Source of the DNA: Carposina sasakii
Lineage: Eukaryota > Arthropoda > Insecta > Lepidoptera > Carposinidae
Reading direction: 5' to 3'
DNA: 64,000 nt
NCBI GenBank assembly: GCA_014607495.2
Contig: CP053163.1
Location: 8,536,716-8,600,715, forward strand
Translations under genes and position numbers: made by a program
Shown: positions 10,945 through 22,719 of the stretch, in pieces
How the letters are laid out: each line of letters starts with the position of its first letter
Numbering within the stretch: position 1 is the first letter of the stretch
Notes under the pieces: model-generated
Seen by the model: only the letters and a program-made list of their open reading frames with translations
The model's database searches: none
What the model was told of the DNA's origin: nothing

Positions 10945-13195
10945 ATGGCCGCACTCGTTGTACAATCCCGATTTGCGGGCCTCAAGATTGAGGACGATGA
11001 CTACCCTCCTTCCGGAGATACACAGAAGAATAAGAAGGCTAAGTCTAGCCCTACTGTCAAGAAAATCGAATCAGTAAAAAAAACGAAGAATTCAAACAAT
11101 GTGAAACCAGTACAAGTATGATCTTGTTATCATTATGTATTATAATTGCCTCTGTTGTACCTATATAGGTAGGTATTACTTTTATGAGTTGTTGAGTAGT
11201 CATTCCAATTAGGCCTGTGATTCTTCCAGGCTGCCAATAAGAAAAAGAAGACTAAACAACCTGCTCCTACTAGCCAGCAATGGGAAGCTTGGAAACAGAA
11301 AGATGAACAACTTGTGGATGGAAATTATGAATCTGAAATGCAACAGGTAAAATTGAACTCCAGCTTCATTGGTTAAAAAAATAATAAATGGTCAAGATAG
11401 TTCATGGCATTTTTTTATTAAATAATAAAAACAAATGCCAAAGCTTTGGCAATGTGAGTTTCAAAAGAAACCATGTTGCGCCGACCCCATAAAATAATGG
11501 GATAAGGGCAGGAAGATTTTGATGAATAAAGTAGTGAATGAACTACTATTACAAATCAATTATTTTAGTAATTTAATTTGAATATTGGAGCATTATATTT
11601 AATGAAAAGTAGAATGGCCACCTTTGCAGACTCCAGTCTGTTTCACAAAGGTTTGTATATTAATCTTGCGCTACTAAGTAACTGTTTACTTGGACTTTCT
11701 TGTTGTGACCTGCTACTCATCTGTATCAGCTCCACATCGATTTATACGGATGCGGATTCAGATGCAGATGTCAAAATCGATGTGGATGTTTCGCATATGC
11801 GGAATGCGAATATTCACAACATCCCTGCTCTGTATCAACCTAACTTCAGAGGTATTTCTTCTTTCTACACACTAAAATGAAAGAGAATACTAAAATGAGT
11901 CACTTTTATGTAACTATTTAGTTATTAATTCCTTTAGATTAATTTTAATTATGTTGGTATTCTAGGCCATTATGCTCTCTAAACTTGATTATGAAGAAAA
12001 GAAAGATGTTTACAAACAATTGAAAAAAGATTCAGAAATTGAAAAAAAACTGAAAGAACAAAATTCACGCAATAAAAAACAGAAAAAGAAAAATGTTATG
12101 AGCTTAGATCAGTTTAATGATATGGTAAATGCTGGTGAAGAACAGAAGTGTAAGTAATAACTTTAATTTTTTTGGTAGCATATGTTTTGTGACTAAAATT
12201 GCAATAAAAGCAAAATAATGTAATATCTAATTGGTAAAGTCAGCAACATGGCAATTATAATACTTATGTAGTAACATTCATAGATACAGATAAGTATTTA
12301 GTTTCAGTTTTCTTAGAATAATAGAATTGACTTTAATATTTTATAGATAAACCTGAAGAGGTAGAAGATTCTCCTGTGGTGTTTAAATCACCTGAAAAAG
12401 ACACAGAATTCTTTGAAAGAATTAAAGATGAAACCAAGAATGAACTGTTGAAAGATAAAATTATTGATAGAGTTAAAAATCGTAGAACAGTTCCAGATGA
12501 GGTTCTCAACAGGGTCCAGTTTATAGATGCATTGGAGAGGAAGGATAAAGAAATAGCTTTGCTAAGGCAAGAAGTGACAGGGCTTAAAGCAGAGCTTCTC
12601 ACAGTTAAATCTAGAAACAAGAAGCTGTGTAACATTCTTGGACAAGGGGAAAGTGAGTATTCTCTCTCTGTAGTATTGTTACTTTTGCCATTAACCAAGC
12701 AATATGGTGGATGTGCCCTTTAATAGAGATGTCTGATTGGTTATTTGTATAAATTATAAATGCCAAAATCCTTAAATTGAACATGCTTATCTCATTCTGT
12801 AAATGTTAAACTCTTATTTATTTTACAACTATGATTATACTTTATTTTTTAAATTTATTAGTGAAAGATAAGGCGGAAGTATTGGTAGAAGTGGAGAGAT
12901 TACGAGCAGTGCAAGCTGAGTTGACGTCGGAAATGGCGTCATTACACTCTGAATTGGAAAAAGAACGTTCTAAAAACACAGACCCCAGGCTCAAGGACAA
13001 GGTAACATTGACATCTTGAAATAAATCCTGTAATTATTGCAATAGCTAATCAATTTGAGTATTCTTATTATGTTGGTACTTTATTTTGTTTAGTACAGAA
13101 CTTATCATAAGTATATACTATTTCAGAAAAAGAAAAGTATTCGTTTTGATGTTTCTTCTGAAGCTATTGTCTCAAAAGAATCTGGAGCTACATAG
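10945..13195 (+). CDS. GKAP1: G kinase-anchoring protein 1 (GKAP1), 6 coding exons
   Basis: In mammals GKAP1 (GKAP42) is a Golgi-associated anchor for cGMP-dependent protein kinase I. Exons: 10945-11115, 11230-11346, 11966-12149, 12347-12652, 12862-13001, 13127-13195; borders are GT-AG and phases join, giving 328 aa (human about 366). Family marks: N-terminal SRFAGLKIEDDD, WEAWKQKDEQL followed by AIMLSKLDYEE, and a coiled-coil C-terminal half containing GQGEMKDKAEVLVEVERL. That last block spans the 12652/12862 junction, whose split codon forms its Met. The protein is highly charged, with lysine-rich runs. A splice acceptor six bases before the ATG implies a 5' UTR intron. An alternative last exon appears at 13350-13379. 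Confidence 0.93.
11476..11526 (+). mobile_element. 3' fragment of an RTE-like LINE in a GKAP1 intron
   Basis: GTTGCGCCGACCCCA...ATGGGA..AGGGCAGGAAGA matches, on the opposite strand, the 3' end of the LINE at 39030-40780. It is short and 5'-truncated, and lies in the 11347-11965 intron of GKAP1. Confidence 0.6.
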
Positions 13196-13250
13196 TGCCA
13201 ACAATGAACGTTTTTCTATTGGTTGCTAAAATATATTTTAAAAATGGCAC

Positions 13251-13256
13251 AATAAA
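13251..13256 (+). terminator. GKAP1 proximal polyadenylation signal
   Basis: AATAAA (within AATAAATAAATAA) lies 56 bp after the TAG at 13193-13195. It would end the transcript before the alternative last exon at 13350. Confidence 0.65.
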
Positions 13257-13349
13257 TAAATAACAATGATGAGACTTTTTCATTTTTTAAATGGTATTTC
13301 TAGGTCTTATTTTAAGTTTTATTCAAATATTTATCTTATTCCATTTCAG

Positions 13350-13379
13350 AAGAAAAAGAGTGCAAATGGTGACAAATAG
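13350..13379 (+). CDS. GKAP1: Probable alternative last exon of GKAP1
   Basis: The acceptor TCTTATTCCATTTCAG is followed by ten codons encoding KKKSANGDK and a stop, in the phase (0) left by the 12862-13001 exon. The annotated last exon at 13127 also starts KKKS, so the two acceptors offer alternative tails: KKKS plus 18 more residues, or KKKS plus five. The short basic tail resembles the length and charge of vertebrate GKAP1 C-termini. The evidence is the splice site, phase match and shared start; transcript data would settle it. Confidence 0.5.
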   Translation, partial: KKKSANGDK

Positions 13380-13778
13380 CAGCATATCTCATCTCTCTGT
13401 AATATTAAGGTTTCAACTTAAATAATTTCGAATTACATTCACATAATTCTGTTTTGTTGAAAAAGGTACTTTTTTAGCATTTTTACGATGACACATAAGA
13501 TCTTTAGATAATATGTGATATATAAGATCATTATTTAGAATTAGGATAACTGATAAGTGAAGCAAAGGTACCTCTGTGCTATTCTATTAATTTTTTTCAA
13601 AATTTTATATCTGAAATTGAGATCATTCAGATTCTGAATGCTTGCTTATATGCCAGTAAGCAAAGGTATACTGATGTTACTGATGTCTTGCTTTATGTAC
13701 ATTACAAGTCTTTAATCGGATCATAAACAAGAAAAAGAAAGACATAATTCGGCGTCTAAGAGAGGATTTAGCACGTTA

Positions 13779-14003
13779 CTCAAGCGCGTCAGTACAAGTG
13801 CTTGAGAATACATTCTGTCATGATATTTAGCTGCGTCTAAACTTTTTTTTAGTTCACTTAACATTCTCTCTTAATATCTGATAACTTCGCTCGAATAAAT
13901 TCTTATATTTTTTTCTATACAGTTTTATGACCACTCCCACTAACAAATTGTCAGATCGATAAAATACGCGTACCGTTATAGGTAAATTTCTGACGCGCTT
14001 GAG
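13779..14003. mobile_element. 225-bp MITE with 14-bp terminal inverted repeats and TA target
   Basis: CTCAAGCGCGTCAG at 13779-13792 and its exact complement CTGACGCGCTTGAG at 13990-14003 are each flanked by TA. The interior is AT-rich with no open frame. TA flanks suggest Tc1/mariner-type mobilisation, which is an inference. Confidence 0.7.
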
Positions 14004-14904
14004 TATATCGTTGAAAATGTGAAAAACTCTTCCTCCACTTTACTTCAATACTCACATCGCGCCACTGTTCTTGTAATCTACTAGGACAAGTAAGTATTTT
14101 TCTTGATAATGCTCTTTATATTGTTTCATTTTCTGCTGAGTTAATTGCAAAATATATTGTATTTAAGTATAGGTACATATATCTGCACATTGAAGTTCGT
14201 CACAGTAATGGCAGAATATGAAGGAGTCGGGAACAGCCAGGCATTGTGATTACGTGATTATCTTGAAATAAAAATACTTAGCCATCAAAACAACTACATG
14301 ATATCTCGTTAGATGGTTTTGTCTACCAAGCAAATCGAAAGAGGTTTGAGATAATTTTTTATTTCAATATTAGCGCGTATTTACTATGCCAACTTTCATT
14401 CACGGGGTGTCCCATAGAGAGCACGTCACAATGACACCAGAGAATACCTTGCCTAAGATGTCTGTCGGTGTCACTGTAACGGACCCTTTTTGGGACCCCC
14501 TGTAGGTACCATTCGAATGTCCCAAGCCCTTTTAAAATTAAATACTACTCGACTAAAATTGATATCTTTGTTTACTGGCAACTTTTTGAGGATCTCTCTT
14601 TGTTATATATTTAGTTATTATGAATAGAAGATTGGATGTTATTTTATTCGATTGGTTCTCCAGATCTCGTGGCATTTTGTACTCGTTTTGTACGCGTCGT
14701 ACGTTTGATGTCATAGTTTATTATTTAAAAAGATATTCAAATGTCTATGGCTAGTAAACAGTATTATAGACAACAAATGCTATTTTTATTACGAAATTAC
14801 ATCATTTATCCATCATATATAACCTCAGTATACAACACCTACGTACTGTCAACCAGAGATCAACCAAGTCCCAAGTCAACCAGTATTGAATATTTAATAT
14901 TGGC

Positions 14905-15425
14905 TAGTGTATAGCTACCGGGATGAAGAATAACGTTGCCAATATGTAATTTAGAAAAGACATGGTAAAATTCGTCATCCGAGTAATTGACCCGGTGGCT
15001 TAGTGGTTATAGCGGCTGGCACGGTTTGCAGTGGTCGTGGGTTCGATTCCCACTCGGGTGAAGAATTTTTCCCATTTTCTTTATAAATAATTTTATAATA
15101 TATAATATCTTGACTAAGATAAATTTATAAAAACACTTCTCCATTGATGTAATCCGTTAGGATATGGTTGATCGTTTCATCTTTAAACATTGTGCAGGGA
15201 TTCAGCTTTGTTTGCCGAGATTTGACTAGTGAATAGCTATCGGGATGAAGAATAACGTTGCCAATATGTAATTTAGAAAAGAGATGGTAAAATTCGTCAT
15301 CCGAGTAATTGACTCGGTGGCTTAGTGGTTAAAGCGGCTGGCACGGTTCGCAGTGGGTCGTGGGTTCGATTCCCACTCGGGTGAAGAATTTTTTCCATTT
15401 TTTTAGTAATAATTTTATAATTTAA
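14905..15425 (+). repeat. Tandem-dimer element with two tRNA-like bodies (locus 1)
   Basis: Two units 322 bp apart share GGGATGAAGAATAACGTTGCC, a tRNA-like body (14990-15060 and 15312-15383) and an AT-rich TTTTCCATTTT tail. Each body has an A-box-like TGGCTTAGTGG, a perfect B box GGTTCGATTCC, a 5-bp T-arm (GTGGG/CCCAC) and an ACCCGG/TCGGGT acceptor-like stem. Between them lies a ~130-bp spacer also seen in the copies at 22741 and 56604. It lies between GKAP1 and the ADAMTS gene. Confidence 0.85.
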
Positions 15426-16222
15426 TCAAATGTAACCATGAAAACGCGAACTGGACCCAGACAGATTTTCTACAACATACTCGACTCGTACACTTAAAAT
15501 TTCGCCCTTTTATTAATTATTTACTGTTATTATAAGTTGTTGATAATTTCTCATTTCAAAATGGACGTTATATGTATACGCGATTTTATTAGACTGTCTT
15601 TAGAAGCGTCATTTAAAAAAATGTGGTCGACATAGATAGTAGGTACCTACCTCTCGCTCCCTCACTTTCATGTTTGCAATCACGCATCATACTTATATAT
15701 ACGACCAGGGATTTGGTATCTCCTAAGCTTGTCTATGGTGTGCGAACCAAACCATTAAGACAGAGCTCCACAGAAAATGTAAGGCAGAGTAAGTAGCTCA
15801 CTGCATAGGACCTATCAACGTAAGCGACTCACGGTGCTATTACAGCGTCTAAAGTTAGACTTGATCTAAATAAGACATTTGACAGCATATCTGCCAAATT
15901 TAGGACACGTTTAGCTTGAAAAATGTTTAAATTCTTTTGTAATAACACGGCCGGAGTCTAATAATACGTTTCCATATTGTATAGAGAATCGAAATGGGCA
16001 GTATATAGGGTCTTTTCAAAATTAGTGATTATCTTTTGACACGAAACTAGGTATGTAAAAATAAAGAACTTTCCCTATGGGACCTACTCCGAAATAGTGA
16101 AAAAAAAATCAGCCGTTCCACACATTTCAGTGCAGTAATTATTCGAGAACCGCTGATTTTTTTTCACTATTTTTTTTCTCACTATTTCACTATTTTTGCA
16201 CTATATTTATTATTTTTATATA

Positions 16223-16482
16223 CAGGGTGTAACAAAAAGGGTATGTTAAGCGAAAAGCTATATGAACAGCCCACTGTAAAGAACCTATCCACAAAATTTG
16301 AGACCCGAAATCACATGTTTATTTTTCCGGATAGTAAGGAGAATTTTTAAATATCTCAGGAATTTTCATACAATCTTGAAAAACAAAAATGTGATTTCGA
16401 GTCTTAAATTTTGTAGATAGGTTCTCTATAGTGGGCTATTTACATAGCTTTTCGCTTAACATACCCTTTTTGTTACACCCTG
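16223..16482. mobile_element. 260-bp MITE with ~90-bp terminal inverted repeats (CAGGGTGTAAC)
   Basis: The ends CAGGGTGTAACAAAAAGGG and its complement are flanked by TA, and the arms stay complementary for about 90 bp with some mismatches. A second copy lies at 37020-37273. There is no open frame; the RNA would fold into one long hairpin. TA flanks suggest a mariner-like transposase donor. Confidence 0.88.
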
Positions 16483-16627
16483 TATAAGATCTACCAAAAA
16501 GTACTGATTATCTTTTGACACGAAACTAGGTAGGTAAAAAGAAACAACTTTCATTAGGAGACTAACTCTGAAATAGTGAAAAAAAATCTGCTGTTCCATA
16601 CATTTCAGTGCAGTAATTATTCAAGAT

Positions 16628-16845
16628 TGCCTGCGACGCCATAGGTCCTGGGTTCGAATCCCGGTAGGTGCAAACATTGATATGATGAATATCGATGTTT
16701 GTTTCCGAGTCATGGATGTTTCTATACTTATCTATGTATTTATATACCGTTGCTTAGTACCCACGACACAAGACCTTAGGGATCTTAGTGTGGGACTAGG
16801 TTAATGTGTTGTGTAGTGTGTGAATATTTATTTATTATTTATCAC
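16628..16845 (+). mobile_element. tRNA-derived SINE, 5'-truncated
   Basis: It contains the B box GGTTCGAATCC, then GTAGGTGCAAACATTGATATG, GACACAAGACCTTAGGGATC and the 3' tail GTGTGTGAATATTTATTTATT. The A-box half is missing; the fuller copy is on the minus strand at 37288-37520. Confidence 0.85.
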
Positions 16846-16999
16846 TAATACTTTGTAAACTTTGAAAAGACCTTATATACACTGTATACAGTGAGATATA
16901 GAGATCTAGGTACATACAGACTACATCTACCTATACATACTTACATATAGACAGACGAAAAAAAAATATTTGCGTGCTACCTCTCCCGCACTTAGTGCC

Positions 17000-18530
17000 T
17001 ACTTGTACATCTAGGGTCTTATTCATTCTACTTTTCTAGTTAGATTTGCGGTTTCAAAGTTATAATAGGTATAATTTGATTGAATAAAAACATACTTATT
17101 ATTTAAATATTTTTATTGTCGTTCCTAATTACATACACAATTATAATTGAATATACATAATAATAATAATAATTTTATTGTGTACAAAGAAAGCTTAAAA
17201 CTAAATATAAAACTTTTTTCTAATTAAAATTGTGTATAAATTAATTGACAAAGTTATTCTCTGATGAATCTTAGAACGGACACATTAGAGAACTGATAGA
17301 TATAAAAGTTATTTATTGTACAGTTACAGACACAAACACTGAATGTATTCAGAGTATATATAAGATATTAAAACTAGTTGTTAAAATAATTATGCATAAC
17401 ATATTGACAAATAATAAAATTATGCCATCAAAGCAAGAATAAAGAAAATATAATCTTATAGGTAATTTTGTTCCCAGGTGATTCTGTCGAAATATAACAT
17501 GTTTACAATATTTACGGTTTACCTTCGATTTTTGTTTAAAGATGATAAAAAGCATAATATTGTTTGACTAGCGCAGAAATATAATTTAAGTCTGTTAAAA
17601 ATAATTACTTAATATTACATTTTATATAGATATAACATATAAATTATACAATATTCACATTACCTACACAAATAATGAAATGCCTACAGAGAAGTATTTT
17701 GTATGTATTAAAAATGTATCAAAAACATTTTTACGGGTGATTCGCAATAATCAACTTTGCTTTTTAGACATTATTCAAATTAGTAATGGTTGTTTCTCTT
17801 ACATTATTTTAACTTTTTACACGTACGTCCAATCATTATAGTAAGTGTCGTAGTAAGATATTAATGGCAACTTTGAATTAGATTAACAAAATATTTTTGG
17901 TCCAAAAATTCTAAACACCTAAACAGTTCCATATTATGTCAAATTGAATGTTGAAAATATACATACACCATTTTTTAATACTGATGTTATAATTATAAAA
18001 TATTAAATACAATTAACAACTAACGGATTCTATGTTAAAACTAGAAGTTACTTAAATAATATGGCAGTAAGTGGTAGGTAATTGCAGAGAATTCCTTAAA
18101 ACTGAACTCACTCGCGAGATTCGTCACCACTGGTATTCGATATTCGAGTAAGTACGCCTACTCCGCCTAGCTTAGGTACTGTTTGTATAAGTCTATTCGT
18201 TGGGTTACTTCATTTTTGCAACATCAAAGTCCAGTTCACTGGTTACTCTTAGCACATAGTTCCACTGTAACATATACCTACAGTCACTCGTTTTCACTAA
18301 TGTATTATCACTTCACAATTTGTTGTCATCCTTTTTACTTACTTACCTACATAATATTCAGATCATAGTAATTAACAATGATCTAAATGAACATTTTGTA
18401 CGTTCATAGTCTGGAGTAACGAATGTTATAATATTCCTCCTCGTTATTTTTGTATAGGTACAATCCTCAGATAACAGCTCAATAGCATAAGCAATCGTCT
18501 CATAAGAGAGCATAAGGCTTTAAAACTATG
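17000..18530. other. AT-rich gene-free region beyond the ADAMTS 3' end
   Basis: It contains a (TAA)n microsatellite around 17159-17177 and otherwise unique AT-rich sequence. Small open frames here have no recognisable features. Longer ADAMTS 3' UTR forms could extend into it. Confidence 0.4.
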
Positions 18531-18537
18531 TCGCTAA

Positions 18538-18543
18538 TTTATT
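18538..18543 (-). terminator. ADAMTS polyadenylation signal (AATAAA on the minus strand)
   Basis: TTTATT on the plus strand is AATAAA on the minus strand, 35 bp after the stop codon at 18580-18578. It is the first signal downstream. Confidence 0.5.
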
Positions 18544-18577
18544 TAATCCATGGGTTCCTTCCCTTTTAATTTATAGG

Positions 18578-21500
18578 CTAGCAGGCGGGTACGTCAGTGC
18601 ATTTGGTATTGGGTGTTGGCTTTCTTGACATGTCACATTTGGAATCGTTGGTAACTTGATTCGACGATCTTATTACACAGTAGACGCTTCTATGCCTCAA
18701 TGCTTCCGCGCCCTGTAAAGAACAAAATTGTTTGTTTTATTAAATATGTAAGTAACTTACCTAAGTGTTAGTTGCATGGTTAAAGTAGATATAAAAGTTT
18801 ATAAGGAGCAGGTACTCCAAGCCTGATTAGATGCTAATTAATAATAGTACGTTCATTAACACTTAGACATCTTCTGCTGCGACAACGCAGAGGAATTGAT
18901 ATATGTACCAACCAACTATTAAGTATAATTAATTACATTATAACGGATTACAGAACGGCTCCCTTGTTACCTAACTAGCGATTTCGCGATAGCGAAAATT
19001 GTACAAAATTCGCTGAATGCTTGTCAAATTTTGCCATTTCAAGGCGAATATTGTACAATTTTCGTTATCGCATTGCTTCTGCTTTGCTTTTGCAAGATAC
19101 GTAGGTAATCAGTCTTTGATACATAGAAAGCAGGAAGCCTGAGATCTTATCTATGCAATTTGATTTTTTTACCGGTTGAGTTACTACGGTACTGACCGGC
19201 ATATGACAAGGCTGAGTGCAGGGCATCCACTTCCCGGCCCACCAGTAGGTATCCGACGGATTCTGTTTCCAGTAAGGGGCTTCTGTTTGTGGCAAATTTC
19301 TGTGTGTGCTCGTCTGACTCTGCGCATTTCTGTTTGCGTTCGCTTGACTTGGAGCATGTCTGTTCGGGTTCGATTGACTCGCTGTGTGTGATTTTTGGAT
19401 ATATGGTGTGTTCTGCGCATGTGGTGAGTTACGCGCGTAAGGCGAGCTGTTGACGTAGGGCGATTTGTTGACTGGTGGTGCGACGTGCGAGTCGGGGCAT
19501 GCCGGCTGTTTGCATTTCTGCACTAGAGCCTCGTGTCGCGGAGACTCCACTTGATAGCACTGCCTCCGTTCTACTGGTCCTGTAAAATAAGATTTTTGTG
19601 ACGTACCTACGTGTAGGGAGGAAAGTTTTTAAACTCCTAAAGGAATTTACAATACAGTGTTTGTGATATCGCACCGAAAACGTGAATCAGCCTTGATATG
19701 CAATCAGGACTGACATGAAAGAGGAGGAAAAATCAAATGTTAGGTATACCTCCCTATACTTAGTAACTTTACTACCTTAGCACCGTTAAGCCTAATAAGT
19801 CACAAAATAATAAGGTAGTAGTGGTCACAAACCCGCCTGCCCAGCGTGGTGGCTATGGGCAAAACTCCCCCTATGGCAGTAGCCTTGTGGCGTGCTCTGG
19901 GGGAGGCCTACGTCCAGCAGTGGACGGCAATAGGCTGAAAAAGAAAGAACAAGTGGTCTAGTAGGTACTTACGTCCTTGTTCGTCCACACACTGATACCG
20001 GCGCACCATGTAGCCCTGTCCACAAGACACGGAGCAAGCCGTCCAGTTTGACAGCTGGAAGTGGAACCGCGGCTTCGGCGGCTTGCTGTCGACGGTGTAC
20101 TGGTATGTCACGCCAGGGTTGCGGTAGCGGCCGCGAAAGATCTTTTGCTGTGGGCAAAGCATGAAAACATTGACCTCATGCTATCTGATTGTGGTCTACC
20201 TAGGTGAGGTACTCATTCTATCGACTAAATAGTGGGGTTATTTATTAGTGCTAACCTTAGATGAATGTGCTAACAAACTATAGATGCCGCCATTTTGAAA
20301 CTTACATAAACTTTAATGTCCTCGGCAAGCGGGCCCACAATGCGCACCTTCTCCCAATCGCGATCCCTTTCGTATATAGCCGGGGTTCCAGCTACAAAGT
20401 ATTCAGTCATTGTTTTTGATCTGGAATGCGGAACTCGTGTTAGATAAAATATAATATAAGTTGGTATAATGTCAGGTGAGTAAGTAATGTTATTCAGTTG
20501 CTATAATATTGACAACTTACCCAGTTCCATTGATGTAAGTTTTTCTAGTCTTCGCACTTTTGATTGCAATGTAGTTCCCACGGTTGACCTTTTCTTCAAT
20601 TTTAACGTTTCGTGATCCAGCTGGGATTACTGCTACCTGTAACGATTAATACATTATGGATGATTGCAAAGTAATATGTTCTGTTTCGCATTAAAAAGTA
20701 AGCACATTCTAAAATCTAAGTCAAATTTCTCAAAGTACCTTGTACCATAAACATAGGCTCACCCCTTACCACGTGGGACTTAATAGGCGAACTGGTGAAA
20801 AGTGGGTGTGTAAATTGCACTTTTCTGCCTAACCTCTATGGAGATAATGGGCGTGACTATATATAATGTATGTATGTACCATATACATACATACCTCACT
20901 CAATCCCGAGTATCTGGTCACGCTCTTGTTGTATATTCCCTTGACGGTCTTGCAGGCGGACCCGTCCCCGCCGCACACGCCGCACGAGTCCTCCTCCTTG
21001 TCGGACCCCACCACCCAGTCACAGCCCACTTTGTAGCATATACCTGGAAAATGTTTGAGTATTAGTAGACATCCTATTTGAAGCAAGGCTGAAAGATGAT
21101 GAGCATACTTAGTAAAGGATTACTACGTGATTATTGAGAATTCATACACTTTTTTGTCTACTCTTTTCTATCTATTATCTACGTCCTTTTAATAAACACA
21201 AGCTAATCAAGTAGCATCTGCTAGTAGCATAACCTGTGAAACACGATATGATAAACCGATTTAGCCTGTCAAAATACGATAAATATAGCCGCCCCATGTT
21301 GAATTTTGTATAGAGACGATACGATATCCACGATGTATGGTCATGCTGGGAGGGCTGACCCCGCTATAATAAACGTGGCTGAAGGATCTCCTTCTTGATC
21401 CTGCAGTTCTGGCTACGGGAATCAGCGTTGCCAGATAATTTTGAGTGGCCATAAAAATTTAAATTAGGTATCGTACGATATTTCGTTCAAATTCTACGAT

Positions 21501-22719
21501 ATTTTTGTCAGATCTACCATAATTTTGTAAACATCCAATTTTGCAATAAATATAACATAATTCGCAATGTATGATCTGGCAACACTGACGGGAATCAAGC
21601 AGGATAGAGATAATTATATTAATCTTGTACCTAATACGCGAAAGACTTACCTGTAATACACATATCCCTAGATCCAATACTTTGCCGACATGGCGTGCCG
21701 TCCGCTACGAATCCCGTTGTCACCTCAAAAGCATAGTTGCCAGACTTTGGTATACACTGTAAATCGCATGGCCTGTCTGTAAAATATAAAAGACAATTGG
21801 TTAAAAGTCTATTATATGACGACTACGAAATACCTAGTCTTTTTAAGGTAGCATTTAAAAATGCGTTGATAATATTATACTTCCATAATTTAAATAAGTT
21901 TTATTAATTAAATAGATCACACCAAGCCTTACCTTGATCGAAATATGCCACCCATTCCGAAGTAGCGTTGTTGAACTTAGAGCATTGCACTTCTCTGTAT
22001 TGTGGGTCATTGAGTGGACATGGATCAGTGTTGCAAATCTTGTATCTGGAACAAAATTCATAAAAAATATTAATTATCACAGTATAAAGGAGTCTAAAAG
22101 TATACAAAATCGAAGAGCCTAGTTGATTCGAAGAGCTGAAAAAGCTGCAAAAAGCTAGCATCTACCTAACAGCAGCAATGAAACAACTTCTAAGCTTACC
22201 GGCTCCTATCTCCAATGCAGTAAGCTCCATTGTTCAGTGGCTCAGGGTTGTTACATTCGCGGGTTTGCATGGAGACTCCGGCGCCGCATGATCGCGAGCA
22301 TTCGCTCCATTCGCTCCACGGTCCCCAGTCTCCATTGCGCGGCTCGGGCGTCGGACCTTTTGGTACGCAGGTTAGGTTTTGGCACCACTGAAAATTAATA
22401 TACCAGATTATTTTATAAATAGGAAGGAACCTATGAATACATATATATGTTATATAGGTTGGGCAGAAGTGTGCCCATGAATCTAAGGCCGAACTTTCGC
22501 TAGATTAGCTTACCATGCTAAGTCATATGAATATGCAACAGAATCTCACCATATTCGGTCCACAAGTGGTCCCCGAGGCGGCTGGCCGTAGATTGGTCCG
22601 GCACATGCCGTCAACGACGCACCACAGGTACTGGCACATGTCTCCCGGCTCGCACACCTCCGCCTTGCCTCCGCCGTTGAACTGCAGGTTGCACTGCATT
22701 TCAGCGTCGAATAATACGC
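18578..22719 (-). CDS. ADAMTS ancillary-domain exons (ten)
   Basis: The order is: disintegrin-like module (22719-22550, nine cysteines including [13 protein letters not shown]); TSR1 (22387-22200, [16 protein letters not shown]..., completed by the 22045-21933 exon with CNTDPCP); Cys-rich module (21776-21651 and 21043-20895, with the family hallmark [11 protein letters not shown]); spacer (20636-20521 [15 protein letters not shown], then 20420-20306); TSR2 (20147-19973 [12 protein letters not shown], ending in 19579 with C..PACP); and TSR3 (WMPCTQPC... in 19579-19197, finishing in 18712-18578 with CTDVPAC and TAG). A ~85-residue Pro/Asn/Ser linker separates TSR2 and TSR3. Confidence 0.92.

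Larger units (their letters stand above)
16009..16876. mobile_element. Composite element with outer inverted repeats containing a MITE and a SINE
   Basis: The left end reads GGTCTTTTCAAAATTAGTGAT and the right end is its near complement, ATCACTAAT...TTTGAAAAGACC, with TATA-like flanks. Inside, a ~125-bp block (GATTATCTTTTGACACGAAA... to ...CAGTGCAGTAATTATTC) occurs twice in direct orientation, at 16021-16146 and 16503-16624. Between the two copies sits the MITE 16223-16482; after the second sits a 5'-truncated SINE, 16628-16845. The nesting is visible, but the order of events is inferred. Confidence 0.6.

Noticed and set aside
14990..15060. Functional tRNA genes at the six tRNA-like bodies
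   Set aside because: The T-arm and acceptor-like stem are good, but D- and anticodon arms are poor, there is no clear 7-nt anticodon loop, and all six bodies belong to a repeat.
14905..15425. Hammerhead ribozyme in the tRNA-like dimer, as in retrozymes
   Set aside because: I looked for a CUGANGA...GAAA core on both strands of the unit and found none; only a chance GATGACGAA string occurs without a stem II.
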